The position numbers were made by a program, and so were the translations under genes. The notes beneath the pieces were generated by a model, which did not search any database, had not been told where the DNA came from, and saw only the letters and a program-made list of their open reading frames with translations. This document shows positions 10,656-22,313 of a stretch of 64,000 nucleotides of DNA, one piece after another; the first letter of the stretch is position 1; the number at the start of each line of letters is the position of its first letter. Origin of the DNA: Zopfochytrium polystomum (Eukaryota > Chytridiomycota > Chytridiomycetes > Chytridiales > Chytridiaceae); the NCBI GenBank assembly GCA_025765615.1, contig JAIVFJ010000027.1, positions 62,001 through 126,000 on the forward strand. Direction: 5' to 3'.

Positions 10656-13600
10656 TTAGAGGCTGTAGAAGGGATTCTCAGCATTCCCGCTTGTTTGAGG
10701 AATCCACGCTTCGTCAATCTTCCGGTTCCACCACTGCCACTCTGCCGAAGAAGGAGGAGGTAATGAGGATGCAGAGCGGCTGAAAGCATCGTCCACTCTA
10801 TCGTCGAATATCTTGAAAGTGTCATCCGATGAGAAGGTTGATGCAGCTGACTTCGATGTGACTGCCGAAGGGGTGGTTGCATTCCCTGTTCCAGATTAGG
10901 GGCCAGTTAGCAAATTTCCGCGCGATTCTCATTGCCGGACCAGTAATTGTCCAGCTTTCGGACGAGAGATCGATGAGCAACGCTCCAGAGGGAGGGCGTA
11001 CAAATTTGGTCTTCTGTCGAAACTTGAGCGGTTCTTGAACAGTTTCTGTCGCCCCACCAGTCCGACGATAAATGGATTCTTTGATGGAATCACGCTTGCC
11101 AATGTCAATGACGACACACTGCGGAGTACAAAGTCCATCAATGCGCCGAGAAAAGGTGACGACTTACATTAGCTTCAAAGACTGCTCGTACTTTTCACGG
11201 AGGTATAATATTAGACTGTGCCAACTTCGCACATCTTTACCTGGTCGATGATCTGACATCAAGCACTCTGCTCTTGCGTATTCTAAAAGCCTGATCCCAT
11301 CTCCACAATGAAGGATCCGATCGGTCCAAGAAGGAACTCGAGCTTTTTCACTTGTATCGTAGTCAGAAGTTCCGTTGTCGTATTTATAGGTTGGGTCGAA
11401 TTCGAGCGGACCCTCCGAAAAACCATCAAAAGCCTGTCGGCGTTTTCGCATTGCATTCAGCTGATCAAACGGCCAGAGATACGCTAAATCTCCCGAGTCG
11501 ATCCTTTGTCGAACCTTTGCAAGGCTTCAGTACAAGGAGACCCCTTGGATAGTTCCTAACCTCGTCGGTTGGAAGGGAAACTCTGTAGTTGAAGTCGCCC
11601 AGCCAAAATATAGCACTTTTAAGAAGATTAGAACAAAAACAGAGCTTCATTCTCTTGACGCACTCGTGATCGTGCAATTTTCGGCCTCGGAAAGAGAGTC
11701 CTTGTGTGATGGTCCAGTAGTCTCGATTTCGCTCTTCGACAGCTTTTTCACCTAGATTGCGAATTATATGCTACATATTTGGGCAGTGACGCTCACCTGC
11801 GGCTAGATGTGCCGTGACAAACGCAAACCGAGTATCATAGAAAAGCATGCTCACCGCGACCCCGCCTGCAATAATTCGTAACTGCTAAAAATTGCACACG
11901 CAAACATCGAAAACTTACCTTTATTACCAGCCATTCCACCAAGGCCAGTTTTACAGTTCGCTAACTCAACGTTCCGGACGATATCAACACAGTCTTGTCG
12001 AACAAAAACGAAAATCGCCAAAGCAATCAAATGACTCGATCGCAAGAGGACATACTTCCTGCTTGCCTTTTGATTGACTGTTGTTAGAAGATGTCCTTCC
12101 CAAGTGGCTCTAAGCTTCTCGGTGTCGGCCGTCACATACTGCCAAACAGTGAACTTTCAATGGCAAAGTTTGGAGAGTCTTACTTGCTGAGCAGTGAGCT
12201 CAATTAGCTCCTGGATACCAAGAATAATAAGATGTGGGGACGAGGCTGAGAGACATTAGTTGTCGTTGCTTTTGGGAAAGACTCACAAAATTTTGATGTG
12301 AACCAGGGCTCCACATTCTCCCCGAACGGTTGTTTTCCGTTTACGTTCCAGGTGCCCAAGACAATTTGGATCTTTTCTTTGGATGAGTATTCTTCGATCC
12401 TCTCCTCCAGCTCTTTCAGGACGGCATCATGAACAGGATGGGAGAGCAGAAGTGGCCTATCCCGAATGTTCTTTCCCAAGATGATGTCAATCGCCTCTTG
12501 CCTGAGTTGGGGAGTCAGAGCTGCTCACCCAACGAAATGACATACCTTCCTTTGTCTTGAAAGTTGTTTATGTAAAAGCGATTGACCGACTTCGCAGCAT
12601 CATCAAGGAAGCCTACCGCGCAGATTAAAGGATTGGCAAACCCACATTCAAAATACCGAGCACAGTTTGCTTGCCCTTTCTTGTAACTGAGGACTTCAGG
12701 GCACCGGTACCGGCTGAAGATGTCAGTAAAGCACACGCCATAAAATAGTTGAACTACCATAGATTTTTGAGAGCATGTCACCATTCTAAGGTTCACTTCA
12801 GAATCTGAATGCCATACAGAGAGACTCGCTTACATCAGCCCAAAGGCCATTAAAAAGGCCGAGGAACCCCTCATCCTGCAAAATGTAAATGTACGCTGAC
12901 GCGATTCCACTCAAGGCACGTTCCAGAATGCTTTTGGAAATAGCGCTGTACCGTATTTAAGATTGGGGATAGTCAGACAAAGAATACGCACCACTGAACT
13001 ACGTTCGTTCTATCCAGGCAATCCAAGCAATTGGTTCGCACCGTTCCGACTTGTCGTAAAACGGTAGGCCCACCAATTTCACGGAGGTAATAGGACCAGG
13101 AGTCAAGACCTTGTCGAAGCTGGTCCACTAAAAGCGAAATCTGGTTCCAATGAGCAAGGGCGATGAGCATTGGCTCGAACAGTTACTTTTTCATAATTCG
13201 CCGCTTTTATCACGGCATGGAAGTCAAACGGCGTGTATCCGACTGAGACATCAGAATTCAATTTTCGCAATTGCAACCGGTACGCTTCGGACAGTGTGAA
13301 CTCGACGGATCCCTCTTTTTGACCAAGCAAATTAACAATGTGGACGTGCGAGTAGCGGTTTTGCAATTCCTAGAATGTTGAACTTATATTTGAAAATCCA
13401 TCTAATCTGCTCACACAAACGCACCTCCATGTGCCGTCTAAAGGCTGGGGCCGTTGACTCTGGCCCCCGAGCAATATCGATCTTCGGTGTTACCTGAAAC
13501 CCTGTTTGCTCCCAGAAAACTTGACGACATCAAAAGAAAGGTCGCGCAATCGAAGTCATACCAGGAACACTTCCACGAATCTGAACAAACGAAAGCACGG

Positions 13601-14589
13601 ATGCTTGTGTTTGGAAGATAAACTCTGTCTAAAAGGTGTTAGACAGAGAGGACAAACTTGACCTCCAACCTCCACAAAATTCGAAACGTTTCCATCATCA
13701 TCTATGCCTCTGGCATTGAAGCGTGTGCCGGCGTGTCTACAGCTGAGACGAGATATAATGGCGATTTTAGCCTTCTCAGAGTTCAGGGAAAAATCTGCCG
13801 AGCCAACGAATCCTTGTATAGCGGCTACAAGTAGACTCTCTTCATCCAGCTCGCGCTTTTCCTCTGGGGATAAGTCTCTTTCTCGCAGTTGCAAAATTGG
13901 ACCCAACATGTGGCTATTCCAGAAAAAATGTGGGTCGCAGATGTCGAAAAGGCTTGCCTCTCCAGCTGGAAACTCTGCCTCGGCTTGCAGAGTTCGGGTC
14001 AAGTCCTTCTTCGGACTAAAGAAGAAAGATCCAGAGGACAATATTTTCGCGACAGCTGCACATGGGTGTGTCACTGTGGCTTGATCCCCGTCAAACGCCC
14101 CTACGTTGCTGATCCCCACACCCTTGTTCGTCTCCGGCCCGACAGCGTCTATTTCGTCGAAGGTATTCGTAAGAAGTGAAAAGAATTGGACCCGTGCTAT
14201 TCGATAGATGGGGCTTCCTGCGATCTCGTCGACCTGTGGACGGTCAGTGTCAAGATCGCTGACTTCGCGACAAACCTTTTGCGCTTCTGAAATAACTCCG
14301 ACGAATGCATCTATTTGTAACATTGGCTAAGCGATGATGATCCCATCGGATTCGACTCGGGAAACCAACCATCTTCGATTTGGAACACTCCAAGACATCC
14401 GTAGATTTGCCTCGAGTCTTCAAACTCCCTGAGGTCCAATGTCTCGACAGGTTGAAATCGAGCAGAACACTGATCCGGAGCAAACGACTGGCTAGGAACG
14501 ACCTGAAAAACGAGGGCAATGTGGCGGGGTTGCGGAGCGGAGGGGACGATGACCAGAGAACGCGGGTTCTCTCCAAATGCGAGCTTCAT
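10656..14589 (-). CDS. INP51/52/53: Synaptojanin-like phosphoinositide phosphatase (Sac1 + 5-phosphatase)
   Basis: A multi-exon gene starting at ATG 14589 (MKLAFGENPRSL). The N-terminal Sac1 domain includes FNARGIDDDGNVSNFVE and the catalytic CX5R segment RTNCLDCLDRTNVVQW (near 13010-13040), expected to hydrolyse mono-phosphorylated phosphoinositides. The second half is an inositol-polyphosphate 5-phosphatase: LGTWNVNGKQP, KTGLGGMAGNKG, FWLGDFNYRVSL, and VPSWTDRIL with AECLMSDHRP. These removes the 5-phosphate from PI(4,5)P2 in endocytosis and membrane trafficking. The C-terminal tail ends in NPFYSL; an NPF motif is the classical ligand for EH-domain endocytic adaptors, which supports this stop (10656) over an earlier one near 10822. 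Introns of about 40-60 nt interrupt the frame about ten times, for example 14311-14369. Domain order and length match yeast Inp51-53 and animal synaptojanin. Confidence 0.93.
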
Positions 14590-14973
14590 TGCAAAGCGGA
14601 ATCAAAGAAAGACAAGAAATGAGGTGGTGCAACCCCGACAACAACGAGCGAGTTTGGGAAAGATCTCACTGTTGAAGACGAGTGACAAGACAAGACAAAA
14701 GTACATGTCCAAAAAAATATTGAAAAATGAAAAAATTCAAGAAAGGGAAACGAAAAGAAATAGTATCTGTTGTCAGAGAAGCAAGTTACACACAACAGAA
14801 CCCATACCTGATTTGCCAACCCCATCCCAGACCAAAGTCTGCACCTACAAAGAAGAAGAAAGAAAAAAAATAAAGAATAAGAATGAGATAACAGTATTAT
14901 GAGCTAGTTACCAGTAATGGATGGTATGATGCTTTCTCCCTGTGAAGGGGATTTTTCGTTTCTCCATGTATAA
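14590..14973. other. Upstream region of the synaptojanin-like gene
   Basis: An A-rich, gene-free stretch just upstream of the minus-strand start at 14589, presumably promoter and 5' UTR. It contains a purine-rich tract (about 14845-14890). It is bounded by the truncated LTR beginning at 14974. No conserved motif could be assigned. Confidence 0.35.
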
Positions 14974-15140
14974 TGTCAGGAACTGGGCAGGACAGGGCGA
15001 GGCAAACAAGGAACCGAGAGGAGTGATGATTGTATTGATACAATAATTCACTTGAGGGATGGGACAGGTCCCCATCCCCCTTTCGAGAATCTTCCTTGTC
15101 AAAACTCACAGAAAATTCCAGAGAGACTAATTAAAAATAC
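14974..15140 (-). repeat. Truncated LTR copy 2
   Basis: Read on the minus strand this is the 3' part of the same LTR family: it starts TGTCAGGAACTGGGCAGG on the plus strand and shares the TGATTGTAT and CACTTGAGGGATGGGAC blocks. It is more diverged, lacks the TATA-proximal region and stops near 15140, right where copy 3 begins head-to-head in the opposite orientation. It is an older LTR fragment, probably broken by the later insertion. Confidence 0.6.
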
Positions 15141-15144
15141 AATA

Positions 15145-15447
15145 TGTTATGAATCACCCTCTGGAAACCTCTGGAGCCTTCTAGAACATTCCTTCATGGA
15201 ACCTTGATTCTGGAACCTTCTTTGCTTTCGTGACTTGTCTTGTTGTCGTTGGTATCATTGGTATCTTTGTATTACTGATTGCTCTTTCTGGAACTTTCTT
15301 TGAGTCTTGACAAGGAAGACTCTCAAAAGGTATAAAAGGGGGATGGGGAACCTGTCCCATCCCTCAAGTGAATTATTGTTTCCCAATACAATCATCACTC
15401 CTCTCAGTTCCTTGTCTGCCTTGCCCTGTCCTGCCATGTTCCTGACA
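15145..15447 (+). repeat. LTR copy 3
   Basis: Full-length member of the TGTTATGAATCACCC family. Its heat-shock-element arrays are slightly eroded: TTC-GAA-TTC at 15179-15191 (the outer GAA has become GAG) and TTC-GAA-TTC at 15208-15220 (one unit lost by a 6-bp deletion relative to copy 1). The TATAAAA box is at 15331-15337. Confidence 0.65.
15179..15337 (+). promoter_or_regulatory. LTR promoter: two 3-unit heat-shock elements plus TATA box
   Basis: Two trimeric HSE modules (15179-15191 and 15208-15220) lie about 110-150 bp upstream of TATAAAA at 15331. This is the spacing expected for an upstream activating element and core promoter. Three contiguous units are sufficient for heat-shock factor trimer binding in known systems. 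Confidence 0.5.
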
Positions 15448-17491
15448 GAGGGCAAGGCTTAGTCATTGTGCAGAACTTAGCATTTCTGCATCATTCACTC
15501 AGTGAATGTCAGTTTGCACCTCTCCCATTGAAGGGAGCACTCTACACCACTGAACTAGAGGGCCCCTTGCCAATAGTGCAGAGCAGCCTGAACCATTCAG
15601 CCTGCAACTTAGTGTGCAATAATAACATGAATAATATACATGGCCACAGCTAAGAGACAGTCCAAATCTCAGTGGTTTGGCTTGCAGGGACAATAATGAC
15701 CCATGAAATAATAAGCAACAGGGTCCAGCCATGTACGTCACTTTCGTGAAACTTGTCAAATTGATAATCCTCACAAGTTATCAGTTAAAAAAGCAGGGTA
15801 TACTCTTTTCATTTGAGGTTGCAGGCTCAACAGCCTGTCGTCCTCACAATGCCTCATAAAAGGGTATGAGATCACAGAGTTTTTCTTTAACTTTTCATTG
15901 GTGATTTTTACTTATTTTTCCAATTAGTAATTTATCCTGTTTTTCCTGTTTTCTCTTTTATTTCTTCCTTGTTGTCTCTGTCTGTGTCTTTTCTTTCTTG
16001 TGTGGCTGAGAGTGACTGTCTTCTTATCTGCACCAATCATTTCTTGCCAGCTCTCTCCACTCTGTTTGCCAAGAAATGCCCTGATTTTCTGGACTCTCTT
16101 CCTTGTTTGGCTGGCTCAGCCCCATTTCTTGGTGATTCACTCCTCCCATTCTTTCTTTACTATTTTAATTATCATTTTGCTGTTTTGAATATGTTTTCCT
16201 CCTTTTTCCCTCCTCCCTGGTGATTCCAACCTGTTCCTATTTAAGCTGCTGCCCCCATCTTGTTGAGTGTGTGAACCTGTCCCTGAAGTTGCCTTGCCTG
16301 CCCTTTTCTTCCTGACTGTATGTAGAGCTGGGGGTGGCAGTCCCCTGGTGTGTGACAGGAGGTTGAAGTCCTCTTGGCCATCACGGCAGTGTGCTAGGTT
16401 CAAGCGGCAGTGCACCTCACCATTTCTGCATACTGCTTAGATTGGACTGGGTAGGAGCCACTTGGTGATGGAAGGATGGAGGGTAAATTTGTGGTGGTGC
16501 CTCTAGGTTCCTGTCAATACACCTAGTCAAATCCAGGTCTCTCAAGGGGATATGAATGAGCTGTCTGGTCAGGTACTGCTGCAGGAACGGTCTCTCAGGT
16601 ATGCCCCCATCTCCCTGGTTGTTGGCTCCTGTGGCCTCTGGTGGGCCTGGTCTTCACTGGGTTCAGACCCTCTTTCTCTCAGATTAATGCCTGTGATGTC
16701 ATGGTGCCACATTTGGGTGAGGGAGTGGGTGTTAACCTTCCTTGCTTCTAAGATAGGGGATTCCTCTGGCTTGGTGAAGCAGATGTCTGTGTCCTAGTAG
16801 GATGAAGTAAGAAGAGTCCCACTGTCTCCCACCCCTGTGTGCCCCCTCCTTGGATTGAGTTGGAACTTCTCCTTGGAGTGAGACAAGTTGTGTCTGGTTC
16901 TGTTAAGTGGAAAACAGTTCTGATTTAATTCAACAGACACCCCTGCACACTAACTGTTCCTTGTGTTTGCCCTCTGTGTCCAACCCCCTCCAACTTAGGG
17001 CTTGTCTTTGACAGAGAGGGAGCCTTGCTCCATGGTGGTGGCTCCAACAGACCAGGGTCTGGCCACTTTCCTCCCCACTCTCTTGTCTTCTTCAGTTGGA
17101 TAGGAGTGCTGCACTTAGTGCCGCTCCCTGGAGCTTGCTGCATCTTGCGCCTCCAGCATTGTTACTGGATTTCCCAGTCCCCTTTGGCTTTGGCTTTTGC
17201 CTCCCATTGGGCCAACTCTGTGTCATGGACCAGAGAACCCTGCACATTCTTTGCTAGTATGCCACCTTTTCACAGTTGCCTTTGGTCTGAGTGTGAGTCT
17301 TCTCTTTGTGTGTAAAAGAGAGTTTCTTTGTGTTTCTTGGGCTTCTTAAGACTCCAAATACATTGTCCTGTCCAGTGGCCACTAGACATCTCCTTTTTGC
17401 CCCTTTTTCACTTTTCAGGATTGGTATTTAGGTCATTGCTCTATTTGCCACCCATAGCCCAGGGTGAGGATTTAGAGAGCACAGTCTCACA

Positions 17492-17830
17492 GGAGTGAAT
17501 GAAGTGGAAATGTGTGTTGCGGGTGGCCCTTCTCCCCAACTTGGAGAGAAGGAGAAAAAAACTCTGTTATGAATTATTGATACATAATGATGATGTGCAC
17601 GCTGTGATAGTTGCTAGGCAAGTGCGACCGGCACAGGGTAAAACCCTCTCCTATCTTATCAGCTTGAGCAGAGGAGGAGGAAACTGTTGACACCAGGTTT
17701 CCATTCCACTTAATACTCGAATATTTGTCAACAGCACAAGCCAGTGCCCAGGCCTGCATTGGTGGTGGCTCACTCTCCCATGGGCATTGTGAGAATGACA
17801 ACTGACAGTCACAATAGGTTTGGGTCCATC
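17492..17830 (+). repeat. Repeat B, copy 1
   Basis: About 340 bp that recurs with roughly 90% apparent similarity at 63253-63610. It starts GGAGTGAATGAAGTGG, contains TGTTATGAATTATTGATAC (17569 onward) and ends before the palindrome at 17831. It directly follows the right copy of the LTR-bearing element here, and precedes an LTR of that family at the end of the window. It may therefore be the 3' segment of a longer repeat unit. Confidence 0.55.
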
Positions 17831-17884
17831 TTAGGCGGAACTGACTGGTTAGGATCTTGCTCCTAACCAGTCAGTTCCGCCTAA
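17831..17884. repeat. Perfect palindrome, 24-bp arms and 6-nt spacer
   Basis: The arm TTAGGCGGAACTGACTGGTT plus AGGA is followed by TCTTGC and then the exact reverse complement. The arm core TTAGGCGGAACTGACT recurs singly at 33255, and as AGTCAGTTCCGCC near 63623. This looks like two abutting terminal repeats of a DNA transposon family, or a fold-back element. The DNA could form a cruciform and the RNA a stable hairpin. Confidence 0.6.
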
Positions 17885-19060
17885 TACCCTCAGTGCACAA
17901 TCATTGGCAAGCTTGTCACAAATGTCTTCAAGCCCTTCCATTTGACATAACCCTTCCACAATAGAATCAAAGCTTGCTCCTGAAACTTTTCATACTCCAT
18001 TCTTTGGCCAACTGCTTCAGCATGCTTACTTACTTGAATCCATTTCCTCATCTCTGCAGAAGCACTGCCATTCATTTTCAGACAATCCTTGCCAGATAAT
18101 ATGACTGATGTAACAGGCTTAAGAAATTTTTTGTGCTGCTGAATTAAGCTTGCTCTTACTTTCTGATCCATAAGGGCTGCTTTACCTGTTCACATAGATT
18201 TCGTCATGCCTGAAATAAGCTGTCTTAAAAGCGATTTGAATCCTTGGGGAAGGAAATCTGTTGAGTCACATTGAATGTGGCATAATGATGGTCTTCTGGA
18301 CCGATGAGACCAAGCCAAGCTTCCTGGTATTGTTTGTAAAGCCAGTGGTGTACACAAAGACCAAGCACTGCTGGGTATTTTTTTTGCATGATACCACCCA
18401 AATTGCTCAAGCAGTGGCTGCAAACATTAATTGTCTTACTTTGAACTGGTGTTGGGTCTGCATACTGATTTTATTGACGACGGTGAGAAACACATCTGTC
18501 AATGTTCTGTTTCGTCTTTTCAAATGCTTGCAACTTTTGGTTGTATGCAAGCTGTAATCTTGTGTGAGCTCTCAGGAGTTACTCTGGCAAATCCAGTGTA
18601 TAGTAAAGAATATCTCTCCAGCCACAAGCAAGAAATCCATCATTCTTTTTAAAGAAGCTCAAAGTGCAATTGTCATATCATCCACCACTGCCACAAAGAC
18701 ACATTTACAGGAACTTCAAGCATTAACCTATGTGCAGAGCCGAGTCATCGGTAATCTGAGCAACTATAACTTCAGCGTGGGCAGTCATTTCGGCAGTTAT
18801 TTACAGACGAGGGTTTTTTCTGGCAGCTAAGGCAGTTGATACACAGTGGTTGATGTCTATCATTTTTGAGCGATGCAAAGTGTTTGGCCAAAGTTCAGAC
18901 CTTCAGAAACTTAATTGCCTGGCAGTTCTGGAGGAGCTATTTTTATGCAGGGATTGTACATTAAGCACACCAAGTTTCAAATGAATGCATGGAAAGTTTG
19001 TGGAGTTTGCGAAGTCAATTGGTTGACCTACACCTTAAATTTTTAGGTTGGCCCCCACAC
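17885..19060. pseudogene. Degenerate mobile-element coding fragments
   Basis: Short natural-looking peptide segments occur in several frames on both strands, interrupted by stops and frame changes. On the minus strand near 18400-18225 there is GGIMQKKYPAVLGLCVHHW, and near 17990-17860 a frame ending in LANDCALRVLGGTDWLG, which runs into the palindrome arm. On the plus strand near 18450-18650 and 18830-19000 there are frames such as AVDTQWLMSIIFERCKVFG. No catalytic motif was recognised. Best read as fossils of one or two transposon genes. Confidence 0.4.
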
Positions 19061-19685
19061 ACACTCTGTTTAAAGACTTAGTTACTGGCTGCCCCTTCTC
19101 ACTTTTCAAACAACAATTACCATCTCTCTCCCTCCCCCAACCCCCTCCCAAAAAAAAAAAAAGAAAAAAAAAGAAAAGAAACTGGTGAGGACTTTTGTTC
19201 GTGCTTGGTTTGGGCGGCTGGCTTGTGTCTTTGTGCAGAGCCCAGAAACTCTTTCATCTGTGATCCTCTTTTTTTTTATGCACGGCCGCGATGCCACTGC
19301 CTAACTTACTAGTCAAAGTACAAATGGGAGGAGGAAAAAATGCAGCACTTCAATCAAGTCAGAGAGTGAGGTGATTCGCACGGAAGCCGGTGGGCCAGGC
19401 AGGGCAGGGAGTACCGACAGAAGGATTGGCGGTGTCGTGTGTTGCGGCGCTGTCGGCAGCTTGGTTCTCACCGGGGACTGGCAATAGAAGGAGGCAAACA
19501 ACACGACCAAGGGCTGCTGCGGAGGGAAAGAGTGCGCTCACCAGCTACTGCCATTGTCCAGTCCCGAGTGACTCCAGTTGCTTGCTCGGCCGAAGTTGTA
19601 TGGCGCGAGCGGAGTCGGGCCACTTGGGGTCCCGCTGTTGGGCCATGATTAAGCCATTTCTTTCTGTTTCTGTTTAATTTTTTTT
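19061..19685. other. Upstream region of the PPR-like gene
   Basis: A gene-free interval containing a C-rich to A-rich stretch (19125-19185). A plus-strand 96-codon frame (19390-19677) has no recognisable domain and is probably chance within 5' UTR or promoter DNA. Confidence 0.35.
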
Positions 19686-22206
19686 ATGCTCGCTTGTAAA
19701 GGCACGGCAAATCGGGTGGCTGTGACTGCTCTCCGGCGCTGGTTACATGGCCTTCATCCTGCCCGAGGAGAGCCCAATGACAGGGACAACGCGCCCCACA
19801 GCAAAGACCCATCGTTCGCCTCTCGCCTTGATACGGAGAAATTTCTGACCGAGGAACTTGCACGGAGCTTCGAAGCGAAGGTGCGGCTATCCCTGCTTCA
19901 CCCATCTTAGACATCTCTCCCAGATCAAACACCGGGGATCGGCGGATCAGGCGTGGGAGGAATTCAACACGCTACTGGAGTCAACACTTGAAAAGGTGTG
20001 AACGTTCTTTCCTTCGTATTCTTCATTTCTATGCGGCATAGGTGAACCTGAGTATCGTCAGCCATCGCTTCCTCTTTGGCGCAATCGCAAGGACACCGAC
20101 CGACGCTGAGCATGTTTCAGTCAAAGCGGATATGCTTAACAAAGTTATCGGCAGGCTTGGAAGAAACTCTGGCCTGAGCGAATTCTCTCAGCTTGCCGAT
20201 CTATATGAGATGCAGGTTGAACCTTCCGGTTGTGGTAAGAAGTCGGCTAACGTTTCACGCAGAAGGATCATTCAAAGCTGTGGTCGCTAATCCGGGAGAT
20301 GCGGACCCGACATCTTGCTCCAACTATTCGCATGGTCAATTCTCTCATGAAGTCCTACATCGCCAATGAAGACCCGTTCGCTGCATTCACATTATTTGGA
20401 AAAGTCCGCCAACAGTCCGACACGTCTATCACTCAGGAATACTGGCCTCCTCCAAACGAATTGACCTATCATCTTATTATTCAAAGTCTGCTTTCCCACT
20501 CCAATTCAACTGCCACTCTGTCCTCCCTTGCATCTAGTCTCAATTACCAAGATCCGAAGGAATGCGCTGACTATTTGTTAAAAGAAATGCGTGTTAGGGG
20601 TCTCCGCCCTCATGTTCGAACATGGAACATAGTTTTGAGCAGCATGAGGTCTCGGCACTTAAATGAAAGAATAATCGCTTCTATAACGGAAATGGGGAAA
20701 GTTGCGGAAGATGCTGCGGCGATTAAGGATTTGGCACCTGACCTTGCCACCTTCGGAATTTTGGTTAACACTCTGCTTCGGATGGGCTGCTGGCGGGATG
20801 CTACCGTGATTATCCGTTGTGTTATCGAAGCCCACGAAAGGAGACCGCACCTTCATGCAACGCCAACCTTTGAGCTCGAGTCTTCAGTTCGGTATCCGAT
20901 GGTCATAAAGTCCTCAACATTATTTGCGAACAGAGCAGTACAGCGTTCCCCAGTATCCGCTGTGCAGCGCCTCATTGAAATCTACATCGCGGGAGCTGCA
21001 GCAAACCTACATCGCTTTCGCGCGAATTCTGATCTGGAAGAAACCCAATTGTTGAACGCGTTACAATGTACTGTTGAGCTTTTCCTCCGAGTAGATCGGT
21101 CGAATCCTGCTGGTCTCCTGAATCAGGAGATTTTTTCCAAAATTATTCGAGTTATGAGCTCAGATCATGGAGGGCTGGCAAGATCTGTGGACTTGTATTT
21201 CGAAATGCGCAGTCGTGGATTTAGTCTATCAAACGATACTGCAGGTCTGCTGATAGAAGAGTGTAGCGGAAACTCTCGATATGTATCAGTTGCTCAAGAA
21301 ATATTTGACAAATTTGGATCAGCTATTGCGGGTCCGACTGCGACTGCTCGTCTCCTGGAGGGAATCGTGAGGCCAGACGGATGGACAGAAGTATCACTCC
21401 AAAAGTGCATAGCATTGCTTAAACGACTATCCGTGGAAGAGTTGCGATTGGTGTTGCGACAACTTTGCCCGAAGTGGCTTCTTGGCTTTGTTCGATTTGC
21501 TTGTGAGGGCAGCGAATTGGAAGAATCTTCAGTGGTTTTTGCTACCCACCTTTGGGTGATCACTCTTGGGGATGCACGATGGGATGTTTCAAAATTAATT
21601 GAAGCATTTTCATTTATAGCCACGGCTGTCACTGCATTGGACTCGTCGAAATTCGGATTTATCCGTTCACCATGGCACTATTCGCTCGAGTTGCTAGAGC
21701 GAGTGGGTTCGGGCCACACCGGTTTGACCCACCTTCGGTCTTATTGCCAGCGGATTCTTTGCGACGGGGTTGTTCTCCACATCTCCAACGTTTCGCCTTC
21801 AACTTCGAAGGACATCCTGTTGTTCTTGAATTCTGCGGGATCTTCAATGGACAAGCAATTGGCTCCATTGACAGTTCGAGGAGCGTTGAGAACTTGCCGG
21901 GTCCTAACAGACAGAAGACTTTCTGAATCCGGGGAAACGCGGGATGAACTTGCCACATTGCGTGATGGACTTTTGTTGCTGGAGAAATCAAGATCAATTG
22001 GAGGTCGCTTGTCCTCACTATTAACGGCGCTATTGTCGAAAGATGTGGGTACCGAAGGCTTCACTTCATGTGACCTTGAGAAACTAATTGCTTTTTTCGC
22101 GACTACTTTACGTCCCGAGGATGGGATCTCGGAACTTGAGGGGGAGGATTGGTTGGAGACAGCTTTCCCCCAAAAATTTTCTGTGTCCGGATGGGAGGCA
22201 AGTTGA
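19686..22206 (+). CDS. PPR-like (pentatricopeptide-repeat) mitochondrial protein
   Basis: Starts at ATG 19686 with an Arg/Ala-rich, acid-poor N-terminus (MLACKGTANRVAVTALRRWL) typical of a mitochondrial targeting presequence. Three short introns are inferred: about 19882-19925, about 20000-20041 and about 20217-20263. A 1.94-kb final exon ends at TGA 22206. The protein is about 740 residues. Helical-hairpin repeats of PPR character are visible (IREMRTRHLAPTIRMVNSLM, LLKEMRVRGLRPHVRTWNIV, FGILVNTLLRMGCWRDA), with the usual ~35-residue spacing in the N-terminal half. The C-terminal half is helical but diverged. PPR proteins bind organellar RNA and act in processing, stability or translation; the exact target cannot be read here. 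Confidence 0.8.
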
Positions 22207-22313
22207 GTCATCGTTAGCACACAGTTGCCCCGGCCACGCCCCAGTGACTCCTCTCTCGTCGATATTCCACAAATAAATGCTTTCGCATCGTTTCAAAGCA
22301 AGTTGAAGCCAGA

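Larger units (their letters stand above)
15145..17491 (+). mobile_element. LTR-bearing non-autonomous element, right copy
   Basis: Begins TGTTATGAATC (15145) and ends TCTCACA (17491), giving TG...CA termini. It matches 436-2789 in inverted orientation, base for base wherever compared in the internal part. A ~300-bp LTR (15145-15447) is followed by 2.04 kb without retroelement proteins; the frames there are pyrimidine-rich low complexity. A hairpin with GCCTTGCCCT (15418-15427) and AGGGCAAGGC (15449-15458) straddles the LTR end. The near-identity of the two copies implies recent transposition, gene conversion or an assembly duplication. The copies flank 12.35 kb containing the two genes above. 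Confidence 0.6.
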
